From Chitinophagales bacterium (GTDB taxonomy: Bacteria; Bacteroidota; Bacteroidia; Chitinophagales; Saprospiraceae): DNA of 64,000 nucleotides. Position numbers and translations under genes: made by a program. Location of the stretch: NCBI GenBank assembly GCA_017303875.1, contig JAFLBP010000010.1, positions 62,001 to 126,000 on the forward strand, read 5' to 3'. The notes under the pieces were generated by a model, which saw only the letters and a list, made by a program, of their open reading frames with translations, was not told the origin of the DNA and searched no databases. The first letter of the stretch is position 1. Each line of letters begins with the position of its first letter. Of this stretch, positions 1 to 8,297 are shown piece by piece.

Positions 1-288
1 GAAATCGGCGACCACTTTATTGTGTCGGCTGTTGTGGATCCGGGCCAGACGATTGTGCAGCGTGTATTCCCCAATCCGGCACAAACATCAGCTACTTTTG
101 AGCTGGATCAAGCGCTGCAGGACGGTCGTTTCCTGCTATACGATGCCCTGGGCCGCGTGGTGCGCAGCCAAAATGTGCAGGGTACGCAGTATCGTTTTGA
201 GCGCGGCGATTTGCCGGCCGGTGCATACCAGTACCGCATTCAGGAAGGCGCGGCCACTTTGGCTACCGGCACCTTGCTGATAAAGTAA
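1..288 (+). CDS. T9SS type A sorting domain protein, C-terminal fragment (5' end outside window)
   Basis: The reading frame is open from base 1 and stops at 286-288, so only about the last 95 residues of a larger protein are present. The segment contains FPNPAQTSATFEL, then LYDALGRVV and LPAGAYQYRI, and ends in a short strand with a terminal lysine. This is the usual pattern of a Por-secretion (type IX) type A C-terminal sorting domain, which directs a protein through the outer membrane and is then removed. Nothing of the functional N-terminal part is visible, so the activity cannot be inferred. A GTG at 22 would open an ORF, but it is an internal codon. A rho-independent terminator follows 36 bases after the stop, so this gene ends its transcript. 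Confidence 0.85.
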   Translation, partial: EIGDHFIVSAVVDPGQTIVQRVFPNPAQTSATFELDQALQDGRFLLYDALGRVVRSQNVQGTQYRFERGDLPAGAYQYRIQEGAATLATGTLLIK

Positions 289-323
289 ATAAGCATAGGT
301 ACATAGAACAATCATGGTTTGCG

Positions 324-365
324 CGCCCGCGTCGGAGTAATTCCGGCGCGGGCGTTTTGGTTTTT
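324..365 (+). terminator. Rho-independent terminator after the T9SS fragment
   Basis: A 13-bp GC-rich stem (CGCCCGCGTCGGA at 324-336 against TCCGGCGCGGGCG at 342-354, one G-U pair) is followed by TTTTGGTTTTT. Its position just after the stop at 288 fits termination of that gene. Confidence 0.8.
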
Positions 366-667
366 AATACCCCAAATTTACCCTGTTCCAAAAGTGCGTG
401 TTTGTCCTTGCGGGGGGGTGGGTGGGGGCTGCATTTTTGTGGTATGAAAGTTAAGGCAATCGCAAGTAACATAATTGGTTATTGCGAAATACAAGGTTCC
501 AACTTTGCAAGTTAAAGGGCGGCTGCCGAAAAGCCCGGAAAAGAGTAGGTGGTGTACAGCTCCAGACACCCATGCTATTGGAGCATCAGCGTCGAACTGA
601 ACACTTCGACAGGTGGAAGCTGAAAAACCTTTAAAAGAGTAGGCATTAATTTAAATAGTTCACATTT
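366..667. other. Intergenic region with a G-run (412-428) and a short hairpin
   Basis: No ORF with coding character was seen here. The plus strand has a G7-T-G3-T-G5 run at 412-428 that could form a G-quadruplex. The 11-mer AAAAGAGTAGG occurs twice, near 540 and 635. A small inverted repeat GTCGAA...TTCGAC lies near 590-610. No convincing TAnnTTTG promoter was found for the gene at 668, so its promoter is not identified. Confidence 0.5.
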
Positions 668-1453
668 ATGAAAATGTTCCAATCCACAGGCTTGTGGAAA
701 ATGCTACCCTTGTTGTTGGCAACCGCTGTAAGTGTTTCACTTAAAGGCCAGGTGTCGCAGGCCAAGACAACCATTACCTATAAGGAGAAAATTGTGACAC
801 ACTTTGAGATTTCACCAACTGCATTGCCGAGCATCCCAAATGTAGATAAGGCCAGGCTGAAAACAGAAACCGAAGAGCGCAATGTTTCCACTTCTATTGA
901 CCGAAACAATGATGTCACTACGAATATTGTTGTGACCCGCCAGCCAACTAATGAAGCCTGGATTCGGCCTGTATCGAGAATTTTGATTGATAAAAACGGT
1001 GCGACGCTTTTTGACAGTAAAAATGCTGTAATTACCAGTATGCCGAATACGAGTGAGCAGTCTACAGATTACCAGAATTTAAAAAATCAAGGTGCAGGCT
1101 CCGATTTCAAATCCGCTGTACAATTCCGTCAGCCCACAGCTACAGATGTGACAAACTTGCAAAAAAGTGGCTTTAATGCGCAAATTATGCAGGATGGAGT
1201 ACTTCGTATGGTTAAAAACCAAACTGAAATTCTGTACAATAATGCTGCTAAACAAGTAACCTTTAATCAGTATGGCGATGACGGCAAGTTGCTAACTCAA
1301 CGCATACAAAGCTACCAGACCATTAATGGGGATGAAATTTTGGTGTCAAAAGTTGAAAAAACAACCGAACAAACAACGAATGGCATTTGCTACACCAAAG
1401 TTGTAACAACCCTTACCACAAATTATCAACGCCTGGATGCAGCTCCGCGCTAA
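668..1453 (+). CDS. Secreted protein of unknown function
   Basis: The product has 261 residues. The N-terminus has a basic start, a hydrophobic stretch (about residues 12-25) and a likely signal peptidase site near GQVSQA, so it should be exported to the periplasm or surface. The mature part is rich in Thr, Asn and Gln, has no transmembrane segment after the signal, and has a single cysteine near the end (GICYTKVV). I do not recognise a family. It has no T9SS sorting domain and no lipobox. The next gene starts 35 bases downstream on the same strand and encodes a secreted alpha/beta hydrolase, so the two probably form a transcription unit and may act together. The ATG at 668 is the only start that gives a signal peptide. 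Confidence 0.7.
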   Translation: MKMFQSTGLWKMLPLLLATAVSVSLKGQVSQAKTTITYKEKIVTHFEISPTALPSIPNVDKARLKTETEERNVSTSIDRNNDVTTNIVVTRQPTNEAWIRPVSRILIDKNGATLFDSKNAVITSMPNTSEQSTDYQNLKNQGAGSDFKSAVQFRQPTATDVTNLQKSGFNAQIMQDGVLRMVKNQTEILYNNAAKQVTFNQYGDDGKLLTQRIQSYQTINGDEILVSKVEKTTEQTTNGICYTKVVTTLTTNYQRLDAAPR

Positions 1454-1488
1454 TCCTGCTATTCCTCACTATTCAAACATGATCTGAC

Positions 1489-2997
1489 ATGAAAAAACAT
1501 TTCCTCTTTTTCTCACTGGTGCTTGTTACCAGCCTTCTCAATGCACAATCGCCGCTAAACGATTGTCCGCCCCGAAATCCTAAAATTATTTCTACCCGCG
1601 ATCATGGTGTTATAACCTTTAATCCGCCACGCGGAGATGAAAATACGCGTGATAAACCTGAATTTCGTAGCGACCGTCTGATTTTTTGGGTACATGGTTT
1701 GGGAGGCAATGTAGGCTCTTGGGAACGAGCGGCTACCGCAACGCAATACCAACAGCCCGGACAACAGATTCCCGGCTATCCGGCACGAAAGGCAACCTCG
1801 CTACTGCCTACCTACAATGAGTTCTCTCTGTCTGGTGGAGCAGTTGGGCTTCACAATGCACTTGCCTCAATGGGCGACCCACACTGTACGATACATAAGA
1901 TTGAGGATAAGACAATCAATTTTATCATATCGCATAGCCAGGGTGGCCTGGTTTCAAGAGCGACAGACCAGATGTATGATGTGCAAAATTACGGTTCGCA
2001 GCGCCGTTTCGGTGGAATTGTCACATTTGGCACCTCACATGGTGGCGCACAACTACTGAACAACAAGCATGAATTTGAATTCATGGCCAATTGGGGGTGT
2101 AATGCGCTGATAGCCGGGCCTAAAGAAGATTTACTGAATAATTGGATCGTTGGTCTGTTTCTGCCTAACGATGTAGTTGAGACCTTCAAGGATAAAATGT
2201 GCAAATTTATTTCTACAGATGTACTTTCGATGTTTTTCAAGGAACAAATGGCGCCTATCACCGAAGACTATAAAGTTGGGGCCGCAGCCCTCGCTTCTTT
2301 GAACAGCCATAGCTCCAGCATTCCACGGGTGGCTTTTTATGGAGAAGAACAAGAGCCTGTGTTTTACCGATTGATGTATAGCCTGAACAAGAAGACACCT
2401 AATGAATTTCTGCCTTTTCAGGCAGATCCGGATCAGGAGATGGTAGATACAATTGAATCAGTAACCCAGCGCTACAAGGCGAAGTATGAACTGTATAAAT
2501 GGCGGGTTGAATATCTCGAATCAATTGGAATGCCATGTGACCCAATTGAATGGGCTATGAATCCAACATGTGCTATTTGGGATGCAGAATACTGGAAAAA
2601 AGTCAAAAAACGCGATGCCTGGCAACAGGGTTATGATTGGCTGCGTATGTCGAATATAATGTTTAAAAGCATTACCGGTGCCCGGGTCTACCAGCCCATT
2701 ACAGAAACCGTTACAGTCTGCGATTGTGGTCCTTCGGAGTTCCCTGTTGGCACACCGGGCGAATGCCCTCCGGGTTGTACGACTCAGGTCACTACACAAA
2801 CCTATTTTGCATCGCTTGATAAGCCTAACGACGGGGTCGTTTTAGCAGAATCTGCTACTGCTTATCCCGGCGCAAGAAATGCAGCCCTGCCTAAATCAAA
2901 CCACCAGCAAATGCGCAATGACTCCAATACAAAGCAGCGCTTGAATGAGGTATTTGAAGGTGGATTTGGAAGATATTTTATTACTGATCCTCGGTGA
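1489..2997 (+). CDS. Secreted alpha/beta hydrolase, lipase/PGAP1-like
   Basis: The product has 502 residues with a signal peptide (about residues 1-20, ending LLNAQ). The sequence WVHGLGGNVGSW (about residues 67-78) matches the HG oxyanion-hole loop of lipases. ISHSQGGLVSRA (about 147-158) is the nucleophile elbow, with Ser150 as the predicted catalytic serine. VTFGTSHGGAQL follows, typical of PGAP1-like and triacylglycerol-lipase-like folds. The Asp and His of the triad cannot be assigned by eye. The C-terminal third (from about residue 300) is not recognisable and carries a Cys-rich stretch (CDCGPSEFPVGTPGECPPGC) that may form disulfides. Hydrolysis of an ester or amide of a lipid-like substrate is an inference from the fold. 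It follows the unknown secreted protein at 668 and ends before a strong hairpin terminator. Confidence 0.75.
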   Translation: MKKHFLFFSLVLVTSLLNAQSPLNDCPPRNPKIISTRDHGVITFNPPRGDENTRDKPEFRSDRLIFWVHGLGGNVGSWERAATATQYQQPGQQIPGYPARKATSLLPTYNEFSLSGGAVGLHNALASMGDPHCTIHKIEDKTINFIISHSQGGLVSRATDQMYDVQNYGSQRRFGGIVTFGTSHGGAQLLNNKHEFEFMANWGCNALIAGPKEDLLNNWIVGLFLPNDVVETFKDKMCKFISTDVLSMFFKEQMAPITEDYKVGAAALASLNSHSSSIPRVAFYGEEQEPVFYRLMYSLNKKTPNEFLPFQADPDQEMVDTIESVTQRYKAKYELYKWRVEYLESIGMPCDPIEWAMNPTCAIWDAEYWKKVKKRDAWQQGYDWLRMSNIMFKSITGARVYQPITETVTVCDCGPSEFPVGTPGECPPGCTTQVTTQTYFASLDKPNDGVVLAESATAYPGARNAALPKSNHQQMRNDSNTKQRLNEVFEGGFGRYFITDPR

Positions 2998-3026
2998 TGC
3001 CTACTCATTCCTGATTTTCTAAATTT

Positions 3027-3054
3027 AATCAGCCCGGTAAATACCGGGCTGATT
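3027..3054. terminator. Perfect 13-bp inverted repeat, probable terminator
   Basis: AATCAGCCCGGTA at 3027-3039 is exactly complementary to TACCGGGCTGATT at 3042-3054. It lies 30 bases after the hydrolase stop and 17 bases before the next start. An A/T-rich stretch follows. It probably ends the 668-2997 transcript. It could also act in the leader of the 3072 gene. Confidence 0.7.
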
Positions 3055-3071
3055 ATTAAAAAATTTCCAAA

Positions 3072-4340
3072 ATGACGAAGTCTCTTATTTTGCTCACCAT
3101 TTCCGTTCTTTTCATGAGCTGCAAACGCTGTGAAGTAAACGATTGCGCCCCTAACTGTCCTGATGACACCGATACCACTCCCACCACCGAAAAACTAAAA
3201 ATCCTGTGGCAGCAGCCCATGAATAAGGATACTGCGGAATGTATCTCTATGATACCGGCATATCACAATGGAGTTGCCATATACAGCAATCTCTTTTATG
3301 TTGACGGCTATGAGTTCATCAAAGGAAGGGATATTCAAAACGGAACCCTGAAATGGGAATGGAATCCAATTTGGGATGGGGAGGTTGTTTCCCCACAAAG
3401 TCGTGATTATAAAGGTAATATCATGTGCCTCTCACACTGGGGGCCCATGTATGCCATAAATATGCAGACGGGCGTTAATGATTGGGCAGAAAATAAACAG
3501 ACAGATGATAATGAAATCGGATTGAGAATTTCGGTAATCGGGGACTATTTGTACACAGAACACTCCAATCGGCTTACCAAAGATACCGTTAGTTTTTTAG
3601 CGCGCAGAGGATTAGCAGCAGGCAGTTCCTGGGATACCATTTTTGTATTGAGAAATAAAGTTTATAGTCCTACTATTGAGGCGCCGAGTCTTTTTGTAAA
3701 CTCGTCGGGCGATAGTCTTTTGATTTTTCAAAACAGGCAGTTTGCATTTGGCATTTCAGATGAACGCGTAGATTTGTATGCATATAACTTAAACAAAAAG
3801 CGTGTAGAATGGGTAAACAATGACTTTGACCCTGAGGGGAGTTCAAATATTGAGCGACCGCTAATTCATGACGGAAAAATATATTTTCAAGGAACCAAGA
3901 CGCTGTACTGTTTCGATGCATCAAACGGACAAATTCTATGGCAATTTGTTTGCCCTCAGAATAATGACAATTTATTGGTCTCCAATTTGTTAATTGCAGA
4001 AAATCAAATCTTTGTCAAACCTTCAATTGATGCAACCCTTTACGGCCTGGATCTGAATACCGGCGACATTAAAACAACAGTCTTTTCAACAGGCAGCGGC
4101 GGCGCTAATATGCGTTATTATAAAAACCATATCTATTTTGGTAGTAGAGGTAACGGAAGGCTATATGCAATTGATTTGCGGAGCAACCAGAAAGTATGGG
4201 ATGATTATTCACCCAATTTCAATCGCCCCGGAAAATGGCGCGGTAATACATTTTTCTCGGGCGTAACCATCGTTCCCGAGTACAACTGCCTCATCGCCGA
4301 AGACCATTACTTTGTAATGGCCATCAAATTGCCGGAATAA
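3072..4340 (+). CDS. PQQ-type beta-propeller lipoprotein, copy 1
   Basis: The product has 422 residues. A lipoprotein signal ends at LFMSC with Cys17 as the lipidation site, so the protein is anchored in an outer or inner membrane. The body shows repeated strands of the PQQ-like/WD40-like propeller type: DIQNGTLKWEWNP, AINMQTGVNDW, YCFDASNGQILWQF, YGLDLNTGDIKT and YAIDLRSNQKVWDD. Each has the alternating 'A.D..tG...W' pattern. No PQQ-binding catalytic residues are evident, so a structural or binding role is more likely than dehydrogenase activity. It is the first of four tandem paralogues, and much of its sequence is nearly identical to copy 3 (5725-6984). An Asp/Pro-rich linker follows the lipid anchor. 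The substrate is unknown. Confidence 0.8.
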   Translation: MTKSLILLTISVLFMSCKRCEVNDCAPNCPDDTDTTPTTEKLKILWQQPMNKDTAECISMIPAYHNGVAIYSNLFYVDGYEFIKGRDIQNGTLKWEWNPIWDGEVVSPQSRDYKGNIMCLSHWGPMYAINMQTGVNDWAENKQTDDNEIGLRISVIGDYLYTEHSNRLTKDTVSFLARRGLAAGSSWDTIFVLRNKVYSPTIEAPSLFVNSSGDSLLIFQNRQFAFGISDERVDLYAYNLNKKRVEWVNNDFDPEGSSNIERPLIHDGKIYFQGTKTLYCFDASNGQILWQFVCPQNNDNLLVSNLLIAENQIFVKPSIDATLYGLDLNTGDIKTTVFSTGSGGANMRYYKNHIYFGSRGNGRLYAIDLRSNQKVWDDYSPNFNRPGKWRGNTFFSGVTIVPEYNCLIAEDHYFVMAIKLPE

Positions 4341-4357
4341 CACTTAAACCCACCACC

Positions 4358-4388
4358 GCCATGAAGCGCAAGCCCTGTGCTTCATGGC
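4358..4388 (+). promoter_or_regulatory. Intergenic hairpin H1 between propeller lipoprotein genes
   Basis: A 13-bp stem (GCCATGAAGCGCA with TGTGCTTCATGGC, one G-U pair) encloses a 5-nt AGCCC loop. It sits between the stop of copy 1 and the ATG at 4406. The same structure recurs before copies 3 and 4. It contains an in-frame ATG at 4361 that would otherwise add 15 unlikely residues (MKRKPCASW...) to copy 2. Confidence 0.7.
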
Positions 4389-4405
4389 TTAAACGTTTTC
4401 TGGAT

Positions 4406-5659
4406 ATGACCACCAAATACTTCTTTTCCCTTTTCATCCTCTTCGCCCTGACGGCCATGGCCTGTAAGCATGATCCCGTCTTTCGGCCCGTAGAACCAGA
4501 GGCGCCCACCACTGAAAAACTAAAAATCCTGTGGCAGCAACCCATGAATAAAGATACAGCAGAAACTATTTCGATGACGCCATATTTTCATAATGGCAAC
4601 ATCATATACAGCAATCTCTTTTATGTAGACGGCTATGAATTTATAAAAGCCAGAAATGCTTCAGATGGTGCGCTGATATGGGAATGGGAGCCTTCATGGC
4701 CAGGGGAAGGAATAAAAATATCCAGGGACTATCAGGAGAACACAATGTTTCTTTCGCTTGGAGGAGGTGTTTACGCTATAAATCTGGAAAATGGGAGTAA
4801 TAGATGGAAAGAAAAATCAATTGAGGAAAATGAAATTGGCCTTAGGGTTTCCGTATTTGGCAATTATGGGTACACGACCAACTCCAATGCATTGATTAAA
4901 GATACAGTATGTCATCTGGTTAGGCGCGACTTGCAAGGGCAATACGGGTGGGATACACTTTTTAGTATTGTAAATACTGTCTACCGTCCGAATTTAGAAG
5001 CCCCAAGCCTTTATGTAAACCAGGCAGGAGATAGTCTGCTGATTTTTCAGAACCGCCAATGGGCATTTGGGCTATCCGATGGCCGAATTGATTTATTAGC
5101 TTTTAATCTTCGGACCAAAGCTCTGGAATGGAAAGTTGATGATTTTGACCCGGAAGGAAATTCTAATATAGAACGCCCACTAATTTATCAGGGTAAAATA
5201 TATTTTCAAGGCACTAAAACGCTTTATTGTTTTGATGCAGAAACCGGAAATCAATTGTGGTCGTTTCAATGTCCAACCCCAAACGACAATTTGGTTGTTT
5301 CCAATTTATTAATCGTGGAAAATACGATTTATTTAAAACCCTCTTTGGATGCTACCTTATATGGCCTTGATATTAATACAGGTGCAAAAATTGTTGAAAT
5401 TTTCAACACTGGCTCTGGCGGTTGCCAAATGGTTTATTACAATAATCATATTTATTATGGCAGTCATGGTACAGGGCGTCTCTATGCAATAAATATAAAA
5501 ACCAATCAGAAGATATGGGACGAATATCCTCCTAACCATAGTCGTGAGGGTAAATGGAAGGGAAATGCTTTTTTCAGGGACGTAACCATTGTTCCCGAAC
5601 ACAACTGCCTCATCGCCGAAGACCATTACTTTGTAATGGCCATCAAATTGCCGGAATAA
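4406..5659 (+). CDS. PQQ-type beta-propeller lipoprotein, copy 2
   Basis: From the ATG at 4406 the product has 417 residues with a clean lipoprotein signal ending LTAMAC (Cys20). The in-frame ATG at 4361 was not used because it lies inside the conserved hairpin and would place polar residues before the signal. The body repeats the propeller motifs of copy 1 (NASDGALIWEW, AINLENGSNRW, YCFDAETGNQLWSF, YGLDINTGAKIVEI, YAINIKTNQKIWDE) but differs at many positions. The last 60 bases are nearly identical to copies 1 and 3 (NCLIAEDHYFVMAIKLPE). It probably forms an operon with the other three copies. Function is unknown. A surface-exposed propeller binding a ligand or partner is an inference. Confidence 0.8.
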   Translation: MTTKYFFSLFILFALTAMACKHDPVFRPVEPEAPTTEKLKILWQQPMNKDTAETISMTPYFHNGNIIYSNLFYVDGYEFIKARNASDGALIWEWEPSWPGEGIKISRDYQENTMFLSLGGGVYAINLENGSNRWKEKSIEENEIGLRVSVFGNYGYTTNSNALIKDTVCHLVRRDLQGQYGWDTLFSIVNTVYRPNLEAPSLYVNQAGDSLLIFQNRQWAFGLSDGRIDLLAFNLRTKALEWKVDDFDPEGNSNIERPLIYQGKIYFQGTKTLYCFDAETGNQLWSFQCPTPNDNLVVSNLLIVENTIYLKPSLDATLYGLDINTGAKIVEIFNTGSGGCQMVYYNNHIYYGSHGTGRLYAINIKTNQKIWDEYPPNHSREGKWKGNAFFRDVTIVPEHNCLIAEDHYFVMAIKLPE

Positions 5660-5676
5660 AATTTAAACCCACCACC

Positions 5677-5707
5677 GCCATGAAGCGCAAGCCCTGTGCT
5701 TCATGGC
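5677..5707 (+). promoter_or_regulatory. Intergenic hairpin H2
   Basis: The stem and loop are identical in sequence to H1 (13-bp stem, AGCCC loop). It lies 17 bases after the stop of copy 2 and just before the ATG of copy 3. The bases downstream to the start (AAACGTTTTC, then ATGACCAC) are also identical to those after H1. Confidence 0.7.
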
Positions 5708-5724
5708 TTAAACGTTTTCTGGAT

Positions 5725-6984
5725 ATGACCACCAAATACTTCTTTTCCCTTTTCATCCTCTTCGCCCTGACGGTCATGGCCTGTAAGCATGATCCTGTCT
5801 TTCAGACCGTAGAACCGGAGGCGCCCACCACCGAAAAATTAAAAATCCTGTGGCAGCAGCCCATGAATAAGGATACTGCGGAATGTATTTCTATGATACC
5901 GGCATATCACAATGGGGTTGCCATATACAGCAATCTCTTTTATGTTGACGGCTATGAGTTCATCAAAGGAAGGGATATTCAAAACGGAACCCTGAAATGG
6001 GAATGGAATCCAATTTGGGAAGGGGAGGTTGTTTCTCCACAAAGTCGTGATTATAAAGGCAATATGATGTATCTCTCACATTGGGGGCCCATGTATGCCA
6101 TTAATATGCAGACAGGTGTTAATGATTGGATGGAAAATAAAAAGACTGTAAGTAATGAAATAGGACTGCGAATATCGGTAATCGGTGATTATCTATATGC
6201 AGAACACTCCAATCGGCTCACAAAAGACACCGTTTGTTTTTTGGCACGTAGAGGATTGGCGGCTGGCAGTTCCTGGGATACTATTTTTAGCCTGACTAAT
6301 ACTGTATATCGCCCTTCCTTCGAGGCACCGAGTCTCTTTGTAAATCCGTCTGGCGACAGCTTGCTGATTTTTCAAAATAGACAGTGGGCTTTTGGCCTCT
6401 CCGACGGGCGTATAGATTTATATGCCTACAATATAAACAAGCGGCAAGTAGAATGGGTAAACAATGACTTCGACCCCGAGGGAAATTCTAATATTGAGCG
6501 CCCGCTTGTTCATAATGGGAAAATATATTTTCAGGGGACCAAGACATTGTATTGTTTCGACGCATCAAACGGACAAATCCTATGGCGATTCGTTTGCCCT
6601 GTCAATAATGACAACTTAGTGGTATCCAATCTATTAATTGCAGAGAACCAGATTTTTATCAAACCCTCCATTGATGCAACCCTTTACGGTCTGGATCTGA
6701 ATACCGGGGAGATTAAAACAAGCATTTTGTCAACAGGTAGTGGCGGTGCGGACATGAAATACTATAATAACTTCATATATTTTGGAAGTAAAGGTAACGG
6801 AAGACTATATGCAATTGATTTGCGGAGCAACCAGAAAGTATGGGATGATTATTCACCCAATTTCAATCGCCCCGGAAAATGGCGCGGTAATACATTTTTC
6901 TCGGGCGTAACCATCGTTCCCGAGTACAACTGCCTCATCGCCGAAGACCATTACTTCGTAATGGCCATAAAGCTGCCGGAATAA
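5725..6984 (+). CDS. PQQ-type beta-propeller lipoprotein, copy 3 (mosaic of copies 1 and 2)
   Basis: From the ATG at 5725 the product has 419 residues with a lipoprotein signal ending LTVMAC. Its leader, signal peptide and first linker are nearly identical at DNA level to copy 2. The next part and the last 170 bases are nearly identical to copy 1. The middle mixes features of both: QWAFGLSDGRIDL resembles copy 2, and the strand EWVNNDFDPEG resembles copy 1. This patchwork is typical of gene conversion or unequal crossing over between tandem copies. Propeller motifs are the same as in copy 1. An ORF open from 5554 extends back into copy 2 and is not a real start. Confidence 0.8.
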   Translation: MTTKYFFSLFILFALTVMACKHDPVFQTVEPEAPTTEKLKILWQQPMNKDTAECISMIPAYHNGVAIYSNLFYVDGYEFIKGRDIQNGTLKWEWNPIWEGEVVSPQSRDYKGNMMYLSHWGPMYAINMQTGVNDWMENKKTVSNEIGLRISVIGDYLYAEHSNRLTKDTVCFLARRGLAAGSSWDTIFSLTNTVYRPSFEAPSLFVNPSGDSLLIFQNRQWAFGLSDGRIDLYAYNINKRQVEWVNNDFDPEGNSNIERPLVHNGKIYFQGTKTLYCFDASNGQILWRFVCPVNNDNLVVSNLLIAENQIFIKPSIDATLYGLDLNTGEIKTSILSTGSGGADMKYYNNFIYFGSKGNGRLYAIDLRSNQKVWDDYSPNFNRPGKWRGNTFFSGVTIVPEYNCLIAEDHYFVMAIKLPE

Positions 6985-7002
6985 AATTCACATCCACCAC
7001 CC

Positions 7003-7033
7003 GCCCTGAAGCGCACACCCTGCGCTTCAGGGC
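7003..7033 (+). promoter_or_regulatory. Intergenic hairpin H3, compensatory variant
   Basis: A perfect 13-bp stem (GCCCTGAAGCGCA at 7003-7015 with TGCGCTTCAGGGC at 7021-7033) encloses a CACCC loop. Compared with H1 and H2, one A-T pair has become C-G and the G-U pair has become G-C. It lies 18 bases after the stop of copy 3 and 17 bases before the ATG at 7050, and is again followed by AAACGTTTC. Confidence 0.75.
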
Positions 7034-7049
7034 AAAAACGTTTCATACC

Positions 7050-8222
7050 ATGACCAACAAATTTCTATTGCTCTTCCCCCTCCTGCTCACACTCGCATCC
7101 TGCGACCGCTGCAAAAACAACGACCCCGAAAAATTCGGTGACATGACCATTCGCTGGAAAACCGAATTCCCAGCCAATGACTATTACGGCTCCATTACAC
7201 CGGAAATCTCCGGAGACCACGTCGTCTATTCCAATTACGCCGGCTTCGGCGAAGAAGTGTTTATCGCCGCAAATGCTGACAACGGCAAAGAACAGTGGCG
7301 CTGGAATGATTACATCAATGACAATTCCAGACGAACCAGTGGCAACGACAACAGGGTTTCCATTAACGGCACACTCGCCATTACCCCGGCTAACGGCCTG
7401 ATCGGCCTCAATATGAAAACCGGAAAAACAACCTTCAAACAAAATTTTTATCCCTTCGGCTTTACATCTCCCATTGGCCAGGAAGAAGTAATTCGAGGCA
7501 CTAAACCCAACGATCAAACCATCGCTTTCAAAATTATCAATATGCGCACCGGAGCCATGCGGCAGGTATGTACTATCGACACCCTCTCTACACCCTATTG
7601 CGCCTACACCAAACCCTCCTACAGCGTTGAAACCTCCGGCGACACCGTCCTCTATTTCTCTCTGACAGAGTCGTTTCAACAGCCCGATTTATCCCAAACA
7701 TCCTATGTCGAATTCCTGGCATTTAATATTACCAAAAATAAATTACTCTGGAAAATTCCCGGCCTTAACGCCCGCAGCATTGTATACAACGACAAACTAT
7801 ATGTATTCTCGGATCACCTGAGTTGCCTGAATAAAACCGACGGCTCGCTTATCTGGGAAAACAAAGTCAATACATTCAACGGCGCATACTTCGCCGCTTC
7901 AAACAATAAACTCATCGTGGCAGGCGAGCAAATTAAAGTTTTTGATGCCGCTTTTGGTGCAGAACTCTGGTCGGTTTCCAATACCGGCTACATCCACGAA
8001 CCCCTGATTCACAACAACATCATGTACTTCATCTCCAGTACAGATGGCCGCCTCTGGGCGCTGCGCATGTCGACAGGTGATAGAATCTGGCATATTCAAA
8101 GTCCTGATTCCGTAGAAGATCCAGCCGCTTTCTGGGCGAGCAATGTCGGTGTTGATCCGGTCCGCAACCGGCTCTTCATTGCTTCTTACAAAAAACTCTA
8201 TTGTATTGACCCGGCTCAATAA
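7050..8222 (+). CDS. PQQ-type beta-propeller lipoprotein, copy 4 (divergent)
   Basis: The product has 390 residues with a lipoprotein signal ending LTLASC (Cys18). It is clearly related in layout to the three preceding genes but diverged. Propeller-type repeats include NADNGKEQWRW, GLNMKTGKTTF, LNKTDGSLIWEN, FDAAFGAELWSV, LRMSTGDRIWHI and a terminal LYCIDPAQ. The distance to the preceding gene and the shared upstream hairpin suggest one operon. Codon choice is visibly richer in C-ending codons than in copies 1-3, suggesting an older member or different expression. A strong bidirectional terminator follows. No catalytic role can be assigned. Confidence 0.8.
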   Translation: MTNKFLLLFPLLLTLASCDRCKNNDPEKFGDMTIRWKTEFPANDYYGSITPEISGDHVVYSNYAGFGEEVFIAANADNGKEQWRWNDYINDNSRRTSGNDNRVSINGTLAITPANGLIGLNMKTGKTTFKQNFYPFGFTSPIGQEEVIRGTKPNDQTIAFKIINMRTGAMRQVCTIDTLSTPYCAYTKPSYSVETSGDTVLYFSLTESFQQPDLSQTSYVEFLAFNITKNKLLWKIPGLNARSIVYNDKLYVFSDHLSCLNKTDGSLIWENKVNTFNGAYFAASNNKLIVAGEQIKVFDAAFGAELWSVSNTGYIHEPLIHNNIMYFISSTDGRLWALRMSTGDRIWHIQSPDSVEDPAAFWASNVGVDPVRNRLFIASYKKLYCIDPAQ

Positions 8223-8234
8223 AGGCTTTTGAAC

Positions 8235-8277
8235 AAAAAACGCCCGCGAAAGTCTCCTCTCGCGGGCGTTTTTTTAT
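8235..8277. terminator. Bidirectional terminator between convergent genes
   Basis: The run AAAAAACGCCCGCGA (8235-8249) pairs with TCGCGGGCGTTTTTTT (8260-8275) around a 10-nt loop. Both strands have a U-tract. It sits between the stop at 8222 on the plus strand and the stop at 8298 on the minus strand and can serve both. Confidence 0.9.
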
Positions 8278-8297
8278 GATAAAACCCGAACGGTTTT

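Noticed and set aside
4361..4405. In-frame ATG extension of propeller lipoprotein copy 2 (and the same at 5680 and 5554 for copy 3)
   Set aside because: The added residues lie in a conserved hairpin, or in the preceding gene, and would precede the lipoprotein signal.
7065..7679. 204-codon ORF on the minus strand
   Set aside because: It is antisense to the clear lipoprotein gene and has no signal or family motif.
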